Source: Aquatica leii
Taxonomy: Eukaryota > Arthropoda > Insecta > Coleoptera > Lampyridae
Direction: 5' to 3'
DNA: 64,000 nucleotides
NCBI GenBank assembly: GCA_035610365.1
Contig: CM069432.1
Span: forward strand, 174,466,035 to 174,530,034
Each line of letters begins with the position of its first letter. Within the stretch, counting starts at the first letter, position 1. The translations under genes and the position numbers were made by a program. Shown here piece by piece: positions 10,719 through 24,443 of the stretch. The notes under the pieces are model-generated. The model did no database searches. It was not told where the DNA came from and saw nothing but the letters and a program-made list of their open reading frames with translations.

Positions 10719-13496
10719 ATATTTCTATACAACTATTGTATTGTTATTGTTTTTTATATGATAATATGTGTTTTTATTTGAATATACTAAAATAAACTAC
10801 AGCATGAACTGTAATTATAAATGTATGCTTATTTATTAACATTTTATTAAAGCAAAAGTGAGTGATACCATTGTAATACCCTTGTTTATATACATTATAG
10901 TTAGACAATGACTGCGCTAAAATTGGAAACATTAATTTGGATGCAAAACTGGAGTAGTTTTGGATGCAAACGCAAAATTGACATATTTGGCGCTGCTTTT
11001 GTTAATATTACAGATTTCTAAGTTACAGATCAGTATATTCTCTTACAGTAATCTATGAAGATACAGTTTCAGAGATTTGGAAAAGACATAGGTTCTTTTT
11101 TATTACATGTAAAATCATCTTGAAAGAAAATTATATCTATGCACGATAACACTTATGTTATGAAATTCGGTCTACGGAAACATAATTTTTCTCCTAATAG
11201 AAGACAATTTTGTAATTGAATGTACAGTTTCTAATTTGTATATTGTGAAACGGAGCGACAGTGTGAGAACGTGATAAAATGAAGCCGAAGTAACCACATA
11301 TGTCGAGAAAAAAAAAGTATTTGTTATCAGTGAAGCGAGACGACAAGTTAATCCACTAGCAAACAACCACCACATTCTGCAGGTGTCCAGCTAGTATGTT
11401 GATTCTTCCACCGCGGTGGGAATAAGTCTTAAGAAATGAAGCAAATCATTTCAATGTGAAAAATCGGGCGGTTTTGATTTAGGCATGGTTTACAAGAACA
11501 ACAGTTTCAGATGCCTGGTATAAAATTACAAAAGCGACAAAGCGACTCTTGACCGAAAAAGGCCGCAATGATCATCAAAAAGAACTCGACCGAAACCCAC
11601 ATGTTCGACAAAACCCCTAATTTATGTGCAGATTATGAAATACGTTTAAGCAAGATAATGATTTATTAGATCTAATTTTCCAATTTTTTTTATAATTAGA
11701 ACTATCAGTAAACACTAGTCATAAACGCTTTTAATGTAAAGAACTATCAACCTGGAACAAAAGTATGTAAAACAAAGTTTGAGTAATAAATTTAAAGGTT
11801 TAAATTGTATAAACAGGCAGGCAATTGTAAAGATTATTAGCGTTATAGATGAAACATATTATCTATGTTAAAGTAAAGTTTAACTATTCAATGCATGTTT
11901 ATAGTCAGTAGCGCCTTAGTTCATTGTTAATTACGAAGAAAATTGCAAAATCGGTAAAATTCGAGAGAATGAGTAAAGGAGAGAAGCCAATTGGCAGATT
12001 TGGTACTGAGAGGATTTGAAAACTTAACCAATAAAAAAAAGACGATTTTAGAAATAAGTGGAAATTGCGCACAATGAAGGAGGAGAAAGTTTTAAACGAA
12101 AGTTTTAAAAACCCTAACGCGAAGCAAAAAGGGGATTGATTCGATCACGTCTCGCCAAAAGAGTTACTTACTTAACTGAATTAACTACATGCTTTAATTG
12201 AAACCTGTTCGGTGTGTAAACGTGTTATAATTTAGTGTTCAGAGATGTTTGCATAAAAATTTGTTTAACTTCAATTTTATTTTTATGTCATATGGATTTT
12301 AACTTAAATTTTACGCTTCGGATCGTTTGTTAGCTGTTAAGTGACACATTATTAAGTGAGTGTTAACGTGCGTCCAGTCAAGATCAAAAAAGTCGCTGTA
12401 CTTGGTCTACAATTAAGGAATAGGCGCCATATAAAAAGGTCAGAAATTAAGTTAAATTCATTTGAATGTGCATTTATAAGTTTATTCGATTATTGTACGA
12501 GAGATGCGATGAATTGAGATACTGTCTAACGCGATAAAATTGAGAATAATTATCTAACATAAATCTCAACATTTAAACATTTTTTTTGTTGGAAACAGAG
12601 AGCTTAATATATTTTTGTTTGTTTGTTATGTCTTTGGCAATTGACGTGTTGCTTTTAAAGTTGTTTTACTTCTTTTGCGCCGAAAGTTTACGCTGAGAAC
12701 ACCTCAAGCATTGAGTTCAAATATCAATTATTGCGCGTCGCGATATATTTTATTGCGAGTCCAGTCTGCTGTAAGTCTTCTTTAGATATGACAGGGACAG
12801 AGTATCGCGAACGCGACAAACTGTTGAAAAAGTCCAGTTTGTAAACTGTGGAGGCAAATTTCCAAAGGTGAAATCTCCACTTTGAAACTTTTACATCTGA
12901 AAGGGTGTGGTAACATAGCTCGAATCGTGTCATAATCTCAGAAGCAGAGGATCTGTGAACCGCTATAAAACTCAGGTAAAATCTAGTATGTAATTGTTTG
13001 TTTTTGTTGCGTTCGAAATGCGCGCTAACGAATTAGAATATTGAGAAGCAATTGCCAGGGATCACGCGATATAAATTGTTTATCTAACTATCTACCATAT
13101 CTAACCAAGATCTGGCTAAATTTCTATTAGTTCCATTTTGCTCTAACTTTTATTGTAATTAGAAAATTGTTTCCGTTATCAGAAAGCTCTCAACCACGAC
13201 AAAGTCAGCAAAAGAATGACAGTCAACCGACGTGAATCTCAATTGTTCGACCTTTCCTCGCCTAATATACTTGTGAGCGCAATTTTATTTATTTGAGCTT
13301 TAAGAATGTGACATTCGGTCTTGAGAAGATTTCAATGTGTCAAGTAAAGTTAAATGTTTTAAAGATTTTGTTGCATGTTATTTTTGTTTCTTACCGTACA
13401 TCGCTTGGAAAAAAGAACCTAAGTGTTATTCGCACAACCCCAAATATTCCCTAATACCAAGCTTAAAATACCAAAAGCTTGAATTTAAGAAAGTAA
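10719..13496. other. Gene-free stretch after the Tc1-like pseudogene
   Basis: No open frame here shows a recognisable domain or splice-supported continuation, and I see no terminal repeats. The first 100-200 bases are presumably the 3' non-coding end of the Tc1-like element. Base composition is AT-rich but more even than in the flanking repeats, so part may be unique host sequence. Confidence 0.4.
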
Positions 13497-13504
13497 ATTA
13501 AACT

Positions 13505-14726
13505 CAGTGTTGTGACAGGTACTCATTTTGTGGTACCTAGGTACAGGTACAGGTACATTTATTTAAAAGTACCTAAGTACAGGTGCAGGTACAGATTTGG
13601 CAAACGTACCTAGGTACAGGTACAGGTACAAAAAAAATGTACCTTAGAATTTCAGGTACTTATTTATGATCATAAAAAATACACATTTAGTAAACCAACT
13701 CTTATTTGTGCAATCTCATTGAAAAACGATAGAAATCGTTACAGCTATAAAATGCATGAAATGATTGAAATCAATCAACGACGCTACTATATTAATCACT
13801 GTTGTTGACACACATAGTAGCTGGTGTGAATCTCAGTAAAGATATTAAAATTTATACAACTTTTGTAATTGCAGTTTATTGAGAAATGCTATTGTTGTTT
13901 ATTGTATGAAGTGCATTATTTAATAATAAAAATAGGATTACTTATTCTTAAATGTTTTTCTTAAGGTTTTGGGGCTAAATTATAAGATACTGAACGGGAA
14001 GGGTAATATGCATGGCAGTTTAGTGATACAGTTGACGTCGGTTAGTGAGTACTTCAAGAGACCGATCATTTTGTACTTATCCGAGAAGACTTACTATTCG
14101 ACGTACACGACACCTTAATTTTCATTGAGGTCGTGCTTACAGCATTTATGTTATACCGTTATGGTTATACCCGTCTCGGCTATGTTTATGTAATTTAGTT
14201 TAATACAAGCTCAAATATGACGTTTTTAGAATAAGTCATTAAGCACGTATTGTTTATATAAGCAGTTATAATTGTTTGCTTTTTCCTAGAACTCCACAAC
14301 TTTTTTCTCTAAAAATCATCTTCTATTTTATACTCATGTTAACAGTCCGATTGCATTGTTGTAAATGATTCATCCGAGGGCTGTCTTTAAGTGTGCTGTC
14401 ACTGCCTACATTTGCACTTTTAACAAGGAAGTTTTATACACATTATCGGTACCCTTCGGGTATCATTAAGGAAAAATTGCGTAGGTCATGTACTATTTTT
14501 GGAAGGTTTTAGTAATTTCAAATGTGATTAAATCCGAAACAAATATATAAAGCGTACAATACATGTACGCTTAAAAGTACCTATTTTATTAGGTACTTAG
14601 GTACAAAGGTACTTTCTAAAAAGTACCTAGGTACAGGTAAAGGTACATAAATTAAAAAATACCTTTCTAGGTACTTAGGCACACAAAAATTACCTAGGTA
14701 CTTGTACCTAGGTAATCCCAACACTG
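13505..14726. mobile_element. hAT-like element of the GTACCTAGG family, copy 1, TSD ATTAAACT
   Basis: Begins CAGTGTTGTGACAGGTACT and ends TAATCCCAACACTG, flanked by the exact 8-bp duplication ATTAAACT (13497-13504 and 14727-14734). Immediately inside each end are tandem, overlapping GGTACCTAGGTACAGGTAC units (about 13533-13660 and 14565-14718). The middle has no long ORF. It is non-autonomous, in inverse orientation to the copy at 23291-24443. Confidence 0.9.
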
Positions 14727-14734
14727 ATTAAACT

Positions 14735-15158
14735 AGACTATCCAGGTAAGAGAATTTTAGCCATTGCTTGGACTTGAAAAAGTTTTAACATAATTACATT
14801 GATTACATATTTTCTTTTCATTGCATTTCAAATTTATTATCTTGTCCGCAAGGTGTCTTCAAAAATAATACGGTGCGGTACAATGTCATAATGTTAAGAA
14901 TTAAAGGACCTTTCCAGTAGCGGATTATAAAGTCGGGTTTAAGATTGGCTACATTTTTTAAAATGCTTGTAGGTAATGTAAACCGATTTCGATTATTCTT
15001 TTCTATCAGAAAGAGGACAAGTTAGTATAGTGACCCCATTTCAATTTGGTCAAATTCTGATAATGGAATCGATGAGAAAATCATCATTTTTTCTCGTTTA
15101 AGAAGAGATAATTAATTTAATCATTAACAACTTAAGTGAATCGTCAGGAGGCCAACCA
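14735..15158. other. Gene-free spacer between two elements
   Basis: About 420 bp of AT-rich sequence with no repeat termini, coding signal or structural motif that I can see; possibly unique host DNA. Confidence 0.4.
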
Positions 15159-15160
15159 TT

Positions 15161-16894
15161 CCCTAGTAGCACAAAATATACGTAATATATTAGTAAATAA
15201 CATCTGGTAAATATTTAAATGTCACACTTTTTTATATTGGCCATTTATTGTAATGCTATATCAATAATTTATATAAAATAAATATATTCTAAATATATGT
15301 TTTCGATATATGGTAGACATTAGATGTAGATGTCGTCTCAATATTTGTTTCCAATATATGGGAAATATATCTTTTTAATCTGTTCTAGATGTATCTCACT
15401 ATTATTTGCGAGATATTTGTAAAATATATACCTACTACATATGTGTATGTTTGTAAATGATATTTAATCTGGTTCTTTTTTGCTACGCATTGTACAGTTT
15501 TTATTAAACCGTATTGAAACACTGCAGATATTCTGTAGAAACACGTTTATTTATAAAAATTACACTAACAAAACAAAATTACAAATCATTATTGATTATA
15601 GTTACGTAAATAAAAGCATTTCTCTAATTTAGGTTTCTTATTAGTAATGACCGTTGAAATTTTTTTGAATTATGTTCTGTCAACGTTGAACAGCCAAGTA
15701 AGCTGCGTTAAAATAAATTATTTACAAAATGACTTTTTGCTTTTCTGTAGTTAGAAAACATGATGCAAAAATAAAAAATAAGAAAATTAATAGGCACTTA
15801 CCTGATTATACAATTACGTTGCACTAAAACTCGATATAAAAATTTAAACTTCGCAAACTGCAAACACGAAACCCAAATGCATATTAGTAAAGAAAACTTT
15901 CTTTATTCTTGTTCAGGGTCTATATAACGGTTTTTGACCTCAGTACCCATTTTTTCAATGTTGCAAAGGATTCTAAGAAATTTATTAAAAGCACCTAAAA
16001 GGTACTTGTACCTATATACCCGTTTTTAATGCCACAAAAGTATTTGGAAAAGATGACCTTCAAAATCATAAATACTTGCTAGCATTACTAGTAATTTTAC
16101 AGCAGAATTAAAATACCTTGTCTAAAATTTCATTGCAGCAAATGTAGTTTATTATTGTAAAATTACTATAGTTCTAGTTATAATGCAATTGGTTTTTCCA
16201 TTCAATTCAAACGCAGATGTCTCAATTTTATATACTCTTTGTGTAATTTTTTTAATAATTAAATTGCGTTGCTTACAAAATTTTTAGCAGATTACATACT
16301 ATGATATTGGATTACTTTTTATTAAAACATACGCATATAAAGATAATTTTTAAAATAAACATTTAAATTATGAGAACATTGTGTTAGGGTTTTTAGCAAA
16401 AATGAAAAAAAAGTTTAAGAAAAACGTTTAACAACTATAAATACATAAATTTAAAAGTACAGTTAAAAAATAAGCATAAAAAGTTAGATACTGATTAAAC
16501 ATAAATATTCGCTCTATATATAATTATAATATATATTTTATGTCAGTCAAATTTTGAAAAACATTTGTGACTTTAGAATACACGAACGATATTGTTGGTA
16601 CATATTTTTAAAACATTGTTTTTATCTAGTTTTACAATATCTAGAATACATTTTTTACATCTTGCAATAAGTATCTAGAATTAAGATATTTACCTGATGT
16701 CATGTAAACCTTGAAAAAATTTATGAGGTTTTAAAATATATCAATGATATTATAGGTATATATTTTTAGGATATTAGTATTATACAGTTTAACAATATCA
16801 AAAATATATCTATTACAGCAAGCAATATTTAGCCGACTTTAAATATTGTACCAAGATCATTAGAATATCGTACATATATTTTGTGCTACTAGGG
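15161..16894. mobile_element. CCC-terminus element, TIR CCCTAGTAGCACAAAATATA, TSD TT
   Basis: A 20-bp perfect TIR: CCCTAGTAGCACAAAATATA at 15161-15180 and its inverse at 16875-16894. The flanking dinucleotide TT is duplicated (15159-15160 and 16895-16896). Subterminal zones carry degenerate AATATATTTTCAATATC-like motifs (15200-15450, 16550-16870). There is no recognisable transposase. It shares its first 12 bases with the composite element at 17667-26073. Confidence 0.85.
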
Positions 16895-17664
16895 TTCTAT
16901 CAAGTATATCAAATTTACATCGGCATGAAATTTTTTTGAACAATGTGCATTTTCAAGGTTTTCAGTTACTATATAACCATTATTGTTAACATCATTAAAA
17001 AGAAAATTCTTTTAACAAACAAAAACAACCAACTTCAAAAAAATGGATCAAATAAAATGCATTCGAAAGTAACAAGTCATTATTTAATTTATTTACAATT
17101 GAACGACGAAACTTTTATTTACATGAAATTAGTTTTCGAAGTCGATGCCAAATTGCCAAACACATTCGAGTTGAATCTATTACAACTGCCAAAGGTAAAG
17201 TAATTTTATGCGAATAAAAAAAATTTTAATTGTAACTAAATTATTTTTTACTTTTTATTTCATTTTTCCAAATCAGGTCTCTTTTTTTTGTTAAATTTTT
17301 TTAAATTATTAATTGCATTAGAAAAATGCTGTGTAAGATTACGTTTGGTAGTTTTATCTGCTTGATTTAGTCCCAAATTTGAAGTAGGTCTTCCCAAAAA
17401 TTTTACTTCAACCTTGTTTGCTAACTAGTCTTACGAATTCCTGTTTTAAAAATAGATTGTACACAATTTTTTGTATTTTTTGAAAATTACGTACGATAAA
17501 AATACTATTTCACCGCGGGCCATAACAGCGCGAGACCCTTCGCTCGTTTGTATATGAAAGTCTCGTAGTGAAAGTGGCGAAATCAAGTTACAACGCTCTG
17601 TTACATGTAAGCTTTGATATTAGACATGGACTTCATTAAATGTAGCCCGAACATGAAGAAATAC
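16895..17664. other. Spacer between two CCCTAGTAGCAC elements, with a possible lone exon
   Basis: Mostly featureless. A plus-strand open segment (about 17055-17195) ends ...LNLLQLPK directly before a GTAAAG donor-like sequence and could be an isolated exon. It has no acceptor, partner exon or known domain that I can see, so I do not call it a gene. Confidence 0.3.
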
Positions 17665-17764
17665 CTTCCTAGTAGCACAACCAGATTGGATAGAGATAGG
17701 CTATCAATATTGGTGCAACATTAAAATGTAACACTTTTATATATAGTATATATATTGGCAACAA

Positions 17765-20060
17765 CCTAAGTAACAATGCTTCACGAAGTGTTCAAAGAAA
17801 TCGTGACGATTGTGACTTATCTTTACGTTATAGTGGTTTAGAATCTTCGTATAATTCGTAACGGATGCAGTGGCCAAACCGCACTTTTTTGAATCTTCAA
17901 AGTCGTCACTAATTTGATATAGACATAAGTGACGTTATCGTCAAGAATTTAACTGTCGTAGTAGTCATGAATATAACGTTACTAAATCGCCATGAATTTG
18001 TTACAAGTTTAAGTTATAGATTCTACATTGCGAATCGTCACGATTTCGACGTTGTAGAATCGGCGAAGTTTCTGCAATATTAAGATGCTCTGCTACCTTA
18101 AGTATGTTATTCACTACTCTGGCCTTATGTAGTTTTACAAAAACTACCACCGTGCCATTTTTAATTAAATTGTTATATTTGAGTAAAAAATAGAACATAA
18201 TGCAAAAATTAGATTAATTTTTATAGTACAGGAAAAAAACAATAAGTTATAGTAGTTTATGATATATCGTACGATTCAAGATTAATTTACATTTAATTCA
18301 TCAAAAATTTAAAAAAAGCAGCTCAATAAAGTATACTATAGAATGAACACCTTCATTTTTGCATTAATTTAATTTCTAAATTTCATTCTTTATATCATAA
18401 CTAGACACACGATGAGCGAAATACATGGTTTTATCGGTTTTATATCATAAGATCTAGGAGTGAATAAAACACAATGCGTATATAATAAAATAGAATGGAA
18501 ATAGAAAATAGTATATACTGCTCTAAATTTACTTCAACGTACAATACATAATTACAATATTAGTATTATTGCATTTATATTATTAGAAATAATATGTAAG
18601 TATACTAAATAGATAGGTCATTTTCCTGAAAAAATAAAAAAAGCGTATTATCACACTGCTTTATATAGAGGTACCTGCATACCTGTACCTGTTTGTACTT
18701 CCGTTTGTTTCTTTTCGACTTTTAATCTGTCATAGGTATGCTGAAATATGTATTTCAGACAATTTTCCACGTCTGTTTGGGTGCGTTTTTGATTTTCGCT
18801 AACAAACTGTATAACAACAGAAGCGATTTTTGTCACTATCAGTTTTAATTTCTTGTGTTGTCCAGACAAGTTACACATGTTTTGTGTTTCAACAAAAAAA
18901 AACCTGATATATTTTGTAGAGTAGATTTCATATCTTTTCCACCTAGGCACTGATTCTGCTAGCCTATAACAAAAAGAAAGCAGTACTGATTTCTAGTTAG
19001 TTTTTTAAACGAGTGGGAAGTATAATTATTGTAATTTAATTCTGTAAATGTGTCGTAATGTGAAATACAATTTTTTGTACAAATTCTACACTTTTTAAAG
19101 ATAAATGTTCAACAAAATATTACTATTTCATGTATCATGTAAAAATTGATTAGTAAACAAACTACAGCTGTTTGTCTGTTCCGATACAAGTAATTGCGTT
19201 ATTGTCATACGGGTTTTATCGAAAGGCATATTTAACTGTACATATATATAGTGATGACAACTCGCACAAATGAAAAAACAATAAATGACTCCTAGTCTTA
19301 TTTATATCTTAAATTAGATTGATTTAACTGTGTAACATTTGTTGCTTTTTGTGTGTATATAATTATGAATAGTTATATGACATATATGTTACCAATTCGT
19401 TTAAAACGTTACGGCCACATGTGTAACAATATGTGTTACAATAAATTCATTCATACTTTCGTTTAAGGTTATTGTAAGTGAAATATGAAAACTGGATAAA
19501 CTTCTAAATTAATGAGATTGTAGATCTCATTTATGATTCAGTAAAACTGTAATACACTTGTAACCAGAATTTTACTAAAAATACTCTCTGTTCATATCAA
19601 TATTATCAGTCACTTTTAAACAAAGAGTATATAGGTACTATAAACTTCATTTAAACAAACTTACCTTTTCATACGTGTATGTATGTACAAATTCTAATGA
19701 ACAGACACGAAACCGGGAAAACATAAAATATTAAGGTTATGGCAAGTTTGCTTTGCGCGGTTAACGAAAACTTTTGTATATAAGATTCACTTATTCGATA
19801 CTACCGACACCTACCGATACGACACAAATAGTTTGTCACGAACCCGTATCAAAGTCTGTACTATCAAACACTTCACGAATTTGCCAGGAATATATCGTCG
19901 CGTATACGTGACTGACCATAACTGACATTCAACGATCAAGCATAGCACACACGAGCAATACACGAATTCGTGACGTATAAATCTTTTAACGACAAATCGT
20001 GATAAATTCGTCAAGATTTCGTCAAGTAAGATAATTTGTCGTCACGAATTGTTACTTGGG
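17765..20060. mobile_element. CCC-terminus element, TIR CC(C/T)AAGTAACAAT, TSD AA
   Basis: Left CCTAAGTAACAATGCTTCACG and right GTCACGAATTGTTACTTGGG are inverse termini. AA is duplicated at 17763-17764 and 20061-20062. Removing the insertion plus one TSD copy leaves the host element's ATTGGCAACAA continuous with its TCTGTATTCTACATT motif. Subterminal arrays use a CGTCACGAATTCGTGACG vocabulary (17780-18100, 19780-20050). A minus-strand ORF lies inside at 18651-18950. Confidence 0.8.
18651..18950 (-). CDS. Unrecognised ORF inside a transposon, possible exon
   Basis: A 99-residue minus-strand frame, MPRWKRYEIYS...CNLSGQHKKLKLIVTKIA...ENQKRTQTDVENCLKYIFQH. Upstream on that strand a TTGTTATAG acceptor-like sequence sits about 20 bp before the Met. 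Downstream, GTACAG or GTATGC could be a donor. The basic, helical composition would suit part of a transposon DNA-binding protein, but I recognise no domain. It is the longest frame in the 17765-20060 element and its best candidate for a coding relic; it may equally be chance. Confidence 0.25.
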   Translation of the reverse strand: MPRWKRYEIYSTKYIRFFFVETQNMCNLSGQHKKLKLIVTKIASVVIQFVSENQKRTQTDVENCLKYIFQHTYDRLKVEKKQTEVQTGTGMQVPLYKAV

Positions 20061-20146
20061 AATCTGTATTCTACATTACCAACCAATATTTGTTCTAGCT
20101 TGGTGACCAATGTATTTTCTACGTTGGTGACTTACCTAGATTACAT

Positions 20147-20283
20147 ATTGAAACGTTCGAGAAGTTATTCGCAAATTTGAGATCCTTCTCGAGGTTGTTA
20201 ACCATCTTCTAGAACGTATATCGAAAGATATGGAACACTCGAGAATGATTTTCAAAATGTGTATATATACCGACGAAACAAAT
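20147..20283 (+). promoter_or_regulatory. Heat-shock-promoter-like fragment, copy 1
   Basis: Inverted GAA/TTC pentamer clusters typical of heat-shock elements occur in order: ACGTTCGAGAAG (20153-20164), CCTTCTCGAGG (20184-20194), CTTCTAGAAC (20206-20215) and CACTCGAGAATGATTTTC. They are followed by a TATA-like GTATATATACC at about 20261. The fragment matches 48974-49110 closely but stops just before that copy's presumed start site, and its TATA box is altered. It sits inside the motif array of the 17667-26073 element. Whether it moved as part of an LTR or was captured as a promoter is unresolved. Confidence 0.6.
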
Positions 20284-21478
20284 ATTGTAAACCAACATCG
20301 ATTTTAAATTGAAAATTGACAACTATTGTACATTGATAACCCATATTAGTTCTGCATTGGTAACCGACATCTATTCTACATTGGTGACGTGTATCAGTTT
20401 TACATTGAGAACCAACTTCTATTCTTTATTGGCAACCTGCATTTGTCCTACATTGATCACCAACAATTGTTTTAGATTCAAAATCAATCTTTATTTTATA
20501 TTAAATAGATTAGCTGTTAGTAATAAATTTTATAATAATTTAGTAACGTATTTATTCTTTATAGTCTACAAAAAATATTGACATTTTTTACATGTATTAA
20601 AATTATTATTTTCAGCAATGAATTAGATAAAAATAAGAAACAAAAATTATAGTTAATTAAATTAAAAATAAATCATTAATTATCATACAAATGACAATAA
20701 TACATAACACTAACTAAAATAAAAGGTAATAATTTTTCTTCGGCACAGCGGTTGCTATGAACATCAGTGATAAGATTTTTTAATATTTGTGTCTTGCACT
20801 TATTGGAATCGGCGTTCAACTGCCACTTTAACAAAAATGAATACCAAAATATCTTAATTTTAAAGTATATTTACAGCTTACCTAATATATAATCTTCAAC
20901 ATCTTGATTCTTTACTTTTCATCGGCAGTTTATTACATACAATAGCTTGAAACTTATAATTTGCTGTTGAATAGAAGCAATATTTAAAGTTTCTGTAATA
21001 ATCTAGTTAATAAATTGGATATATTAAGTAGGTACTGGGATTTGTTTATTTTAAGACAACGAATTTAATAGATTAGCATTATTATAATGTTATTTATAGA
21101 GTTAAATTACTATTTCAAACTAAAAAATGTTTTGATCTTAACTTGAATAAACCCAAATTAAAATCTGCAAACATGGCAAATTATACAATTAAAAATGAGA
21201 TTTAATGTAATAATAAAAAATTTACTTACGTTAAATCCAAGTAGGTACCTGCTGCAAACACAAACTTAGTGGCATAAGAAAAAGTGCGTATTAGACGAAG
21301 GGTAAGAAAATACAATGAAGTTATTTACAAGGGATCAGTAAAACTTGTCGACCTTGCGCAAACAATTTTTCGTAAACATAAAAATACAAAAGTAAAACGT
21401 AAAAAATCCAATGTTTTAAGTATTTAATCAACAAAATACAACTATGTAAACATTTACTTTTATTTGATTGCATTATAA

Positions 21479-22654
21479 CCCAATCAGCAAGGAAACGTTT
21501 TTTTCATGTTTTAAAAACGTTACAACGTTTTAAAATAGTCGAAATAAAAAATGTTTTTAAAAAAAATATTTTTGTTGCGTTTTAAAAAGATTTCATTTAA
21601 ACGTTGATATTGTAATATTTTAAAAATTTTTTCTAAAACATTTTTTAGTAACATAAAAAACGCTTTTACTTTATTAGAAAGTATACTTTTGTTTGCTTTC
21701 ACCTATACACTTTTTTCTTTTATATATTGTAATGAAACACAACTATATAAAATTTTGTTACATATTACTAATAAATACATATAAAACCTTTCCGTTTTTC
21801 TAAAAAATTTCTTGCAAATTTGAATTAAGTACTTATAATAACTGCGTTTGTGCAAAGTACCAGTATCTGCGTAAAAAAATGGCGATTTTGTTAATTATAA
21901 TTGCATTATATTTTAATCTTCAACGAATCAACAATTTCCATGGTATTACTCGCTATGCTGTGTAATGTATTATATGTTAGTGTATCAGTTTAATCGTTTT
22001 CTAATTTGCGTTCTAGTGAAACTCAAATAGATAATTTTAGTACATGTGAGTATTTATTATGATGGTACGTTTTTTGTTGCAAGAAATTTTGCTGTCTAAT
22101 ATTATTTGTGACAGCAGTGGTACACTAAAACGTTACATTCTATTGATGCAGCATTATTTTGTGTGTACAAAGTTTCAAAATCTTGGATTGTTAGTTGTTC
22201 TAGTTTTCATTTTTACACAATTTACACAAAATTAGTCTTTATTTTATATGGATAGGATCGTTCGATGTGGAGGAACGAGAACAATAAAAACAACCTTTAT
22301 TGTATGTTATTATTGTATTGTATGTAACCAGTATTTTAAAATTAAAACAAGTATAACTAAACTTAAATTTATACCATGATTGTAGAACTGCCCTTAAGTA
22401 TATTGCAATATTAAAAATAAGCGTTGATTATACATTTTTTTATACATTAATGTAACATTTGTAAAACATTGTAAACATATATAAATAATATTATAAATAA
22501 TATTTTTTAAACATTTTTAGAATGTTTTTCTAATATTGACTTTGCAACGTAATTCTGGCCATTAAGACGTTTTTGCAATGTTTTTAAAAATGTAAATATA
22601 TCTTTTGTAAAACGTTGAAAAAAACATTTCAAAAATGTTTCCTTGTTGATTGGG
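21479..22654. mobile_element. CCC-terminus element of the CCCAATCAGCAAGG family, copy A, TSD AA
   Basis: Left CCCAATCAGCAAGGAAACG and right TTTCCTTGTTGATTGGG are inverse. AA is duplicated at 21477-21478 and 22655-22656. Both ends carry AACGTTTTAAAACATTTTT-like palindromic arrays. The middle (21830-22320) is shared with the copies at 54211-56918 and 56919-58564. No intact ORF. At 1176 bp it is the cleanest complete copy in the window. Confidence 0.9.
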
Positions 22655-23290
22655 AAATTATAATTACATAACGTTTTAAATTTTTCATTGTAAAATTTTG
22701 TTGACGATGTCATACATATATATACTTTGAGTTTGAGACAGATCTCTTCACATCTACCTAAATAATAAGTTGTAACAAAAAATTCATTTGAGCAGAATGT
22801 TTACAGATTACTATTTAGATAATATTCTACTGCAGTATCTTCAATTGTCCTACATTCGATGTTTCTACACGTTGCATTTATGCACTTATTTAATACTTAT
22901 TTACTTAGAGACAAATCCTTACCCTTACCGTTATAACCAGGTAAACTTTCGTAAATCTTTCTAAAAATAAATTAATTTAAAAATGTAAGATTGACAAGTT
23001 CTAAGTATATGCACAAAGTTTTACGTTTTTAAAATAATTAAATAAATACAAGTTATGGTTTCAAAAGTATGTATTTAAAATGCTTAAACAAGTAATAAAT
23101 CGGTTGACTAAAGATTCAATCTAATAATAGTCATTATTAACTATGTATAGTACCTATATATAAATATAGTATAGTAATCAAGTTTTTTTTTAACAATATA
23201 AGACAATAATAGTTTGCAAATATTTTATTAAGATCGGTTTTACACACACAATCCATATTCTTCTACCTAAATAAATTTAATGTAGGTTCT

Positions 23291-24443
23291 CAGTGTTGGG
23301 ATGTACCTAGGTAAATGTACCTAGGTACAAGTACCTAGGTAATTTTTGTGTACCTAAGTACCTAAAAAGGTACTTTTTAATTTATGTACCTTTACCTGTA
23401 CCTAGGTACTTTTTAGAAAGTACCTTTGTACCTAAGTACCTAATAAAATAGGTACTTTTAAGCGTACATGTATTGTACGCTTTATATATTTGTTTCGGAC
23501 TTAATCACATTTGAAATTACTATACTTCCAAAAATAATACATGACTTACGCAATTTTTCCTTAATGATACCCGAAGGGTACCGTTAATGTGTATAAAACT
23601 TTCTTATTAAAAGTGCAAATGTAGGCAGTAACAGCACACTTAAAGACAGCCCTCGGATTAATCATTTACAACAACGCAATCGGACTGTTAACATGAGTAG
23701 CCAGGGTATCAAACCGAATGCGAAGGTTATTTTTAGAAAAAGAGTTGTGGAGTTCTAGGAAAAAGCAAACAATTATAACTGATTATATAACACAGTGACA
23801 TTATAATAAAATTTATTACGAATCGTATTTCTGCTTATATAAACAATACGTGTTAATGACTTATTCTAAAAACGACATATTTGACTTTGTATCATACTAA
23901 ATTACATAAACATAGCCGAGAACGTAAGTATAAGGGGTATAACCAACGGTATATAACATAAATGCTGTAAGCACGACCTCAACTAAAATTAAGGTGTCTT
24001 GTATTTCGAATAGTAAGTCTTCTCGGATAATAAGTACAAAACGATCGGTCCTTTGAAGTACTTACTAATCGATGTCAACTGTATCACTAAACTGCCATGC
24101 ATTACTCTTCCCGTTCTGTATCTTATAATTTAGTCCTAAAACCTTAACAGGCATATCGTTGATTGATTTCAATCATTTTATGCATTTTATAGCTGTAATC
24201 ATTTCTATCGTTTTTCAATGAGATCGCACAAATAAGAATTGGTTTACTAAATTTGTATTTTCTATGATCATAAATAAGTACCTAAAAAGTACCTGAAATT
24301 TTAAGGTACATTTTTTTTGTACCTGTACCTGTACCTAGGTACGTTTGCCAAATCTGTACTTGCACCTGTACCTAGGTACTTTTACATAAATGTACCTGTA
24401 CCTGTACCTAGGTACCAAAAAATGAGTACCTGTCACAACACTG
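23291..24443. mobile_element. hAT-like element of the GTACCTAGG family, copy 2 (inverse of copy 1)
   Basis: Begins CAGTGTTGGGATGTACCTAG and ends ACCTGTCACAACACTG, the inverse arrangement of 13505-14726; the interior is homologous throughout in reverse complement. The left flank TAGGTTCT (23283-23290) matches TGGGTTCT at 25816-25823 in 7 of 8 bases, on the far side of the CCCAGCTGG element abutting the right end. This suggests one TSD later split by that element. Confidence 0.8.

Noticed and set aside
13533..13660. Regular GGTACCTAGGTACAGGTAC repeats, superficially CRISPR-like
   Set aside because: Units overlap and are contiguous with no spacers, and they lie in the subterminal zone of a hAT-like element in a eukaryotic context.
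17055..17195. Open segment ending at GTAAAG, possible exon
   Set aside because: No acceptor, partner exon or domain; kept only as a note in the spacer entry.
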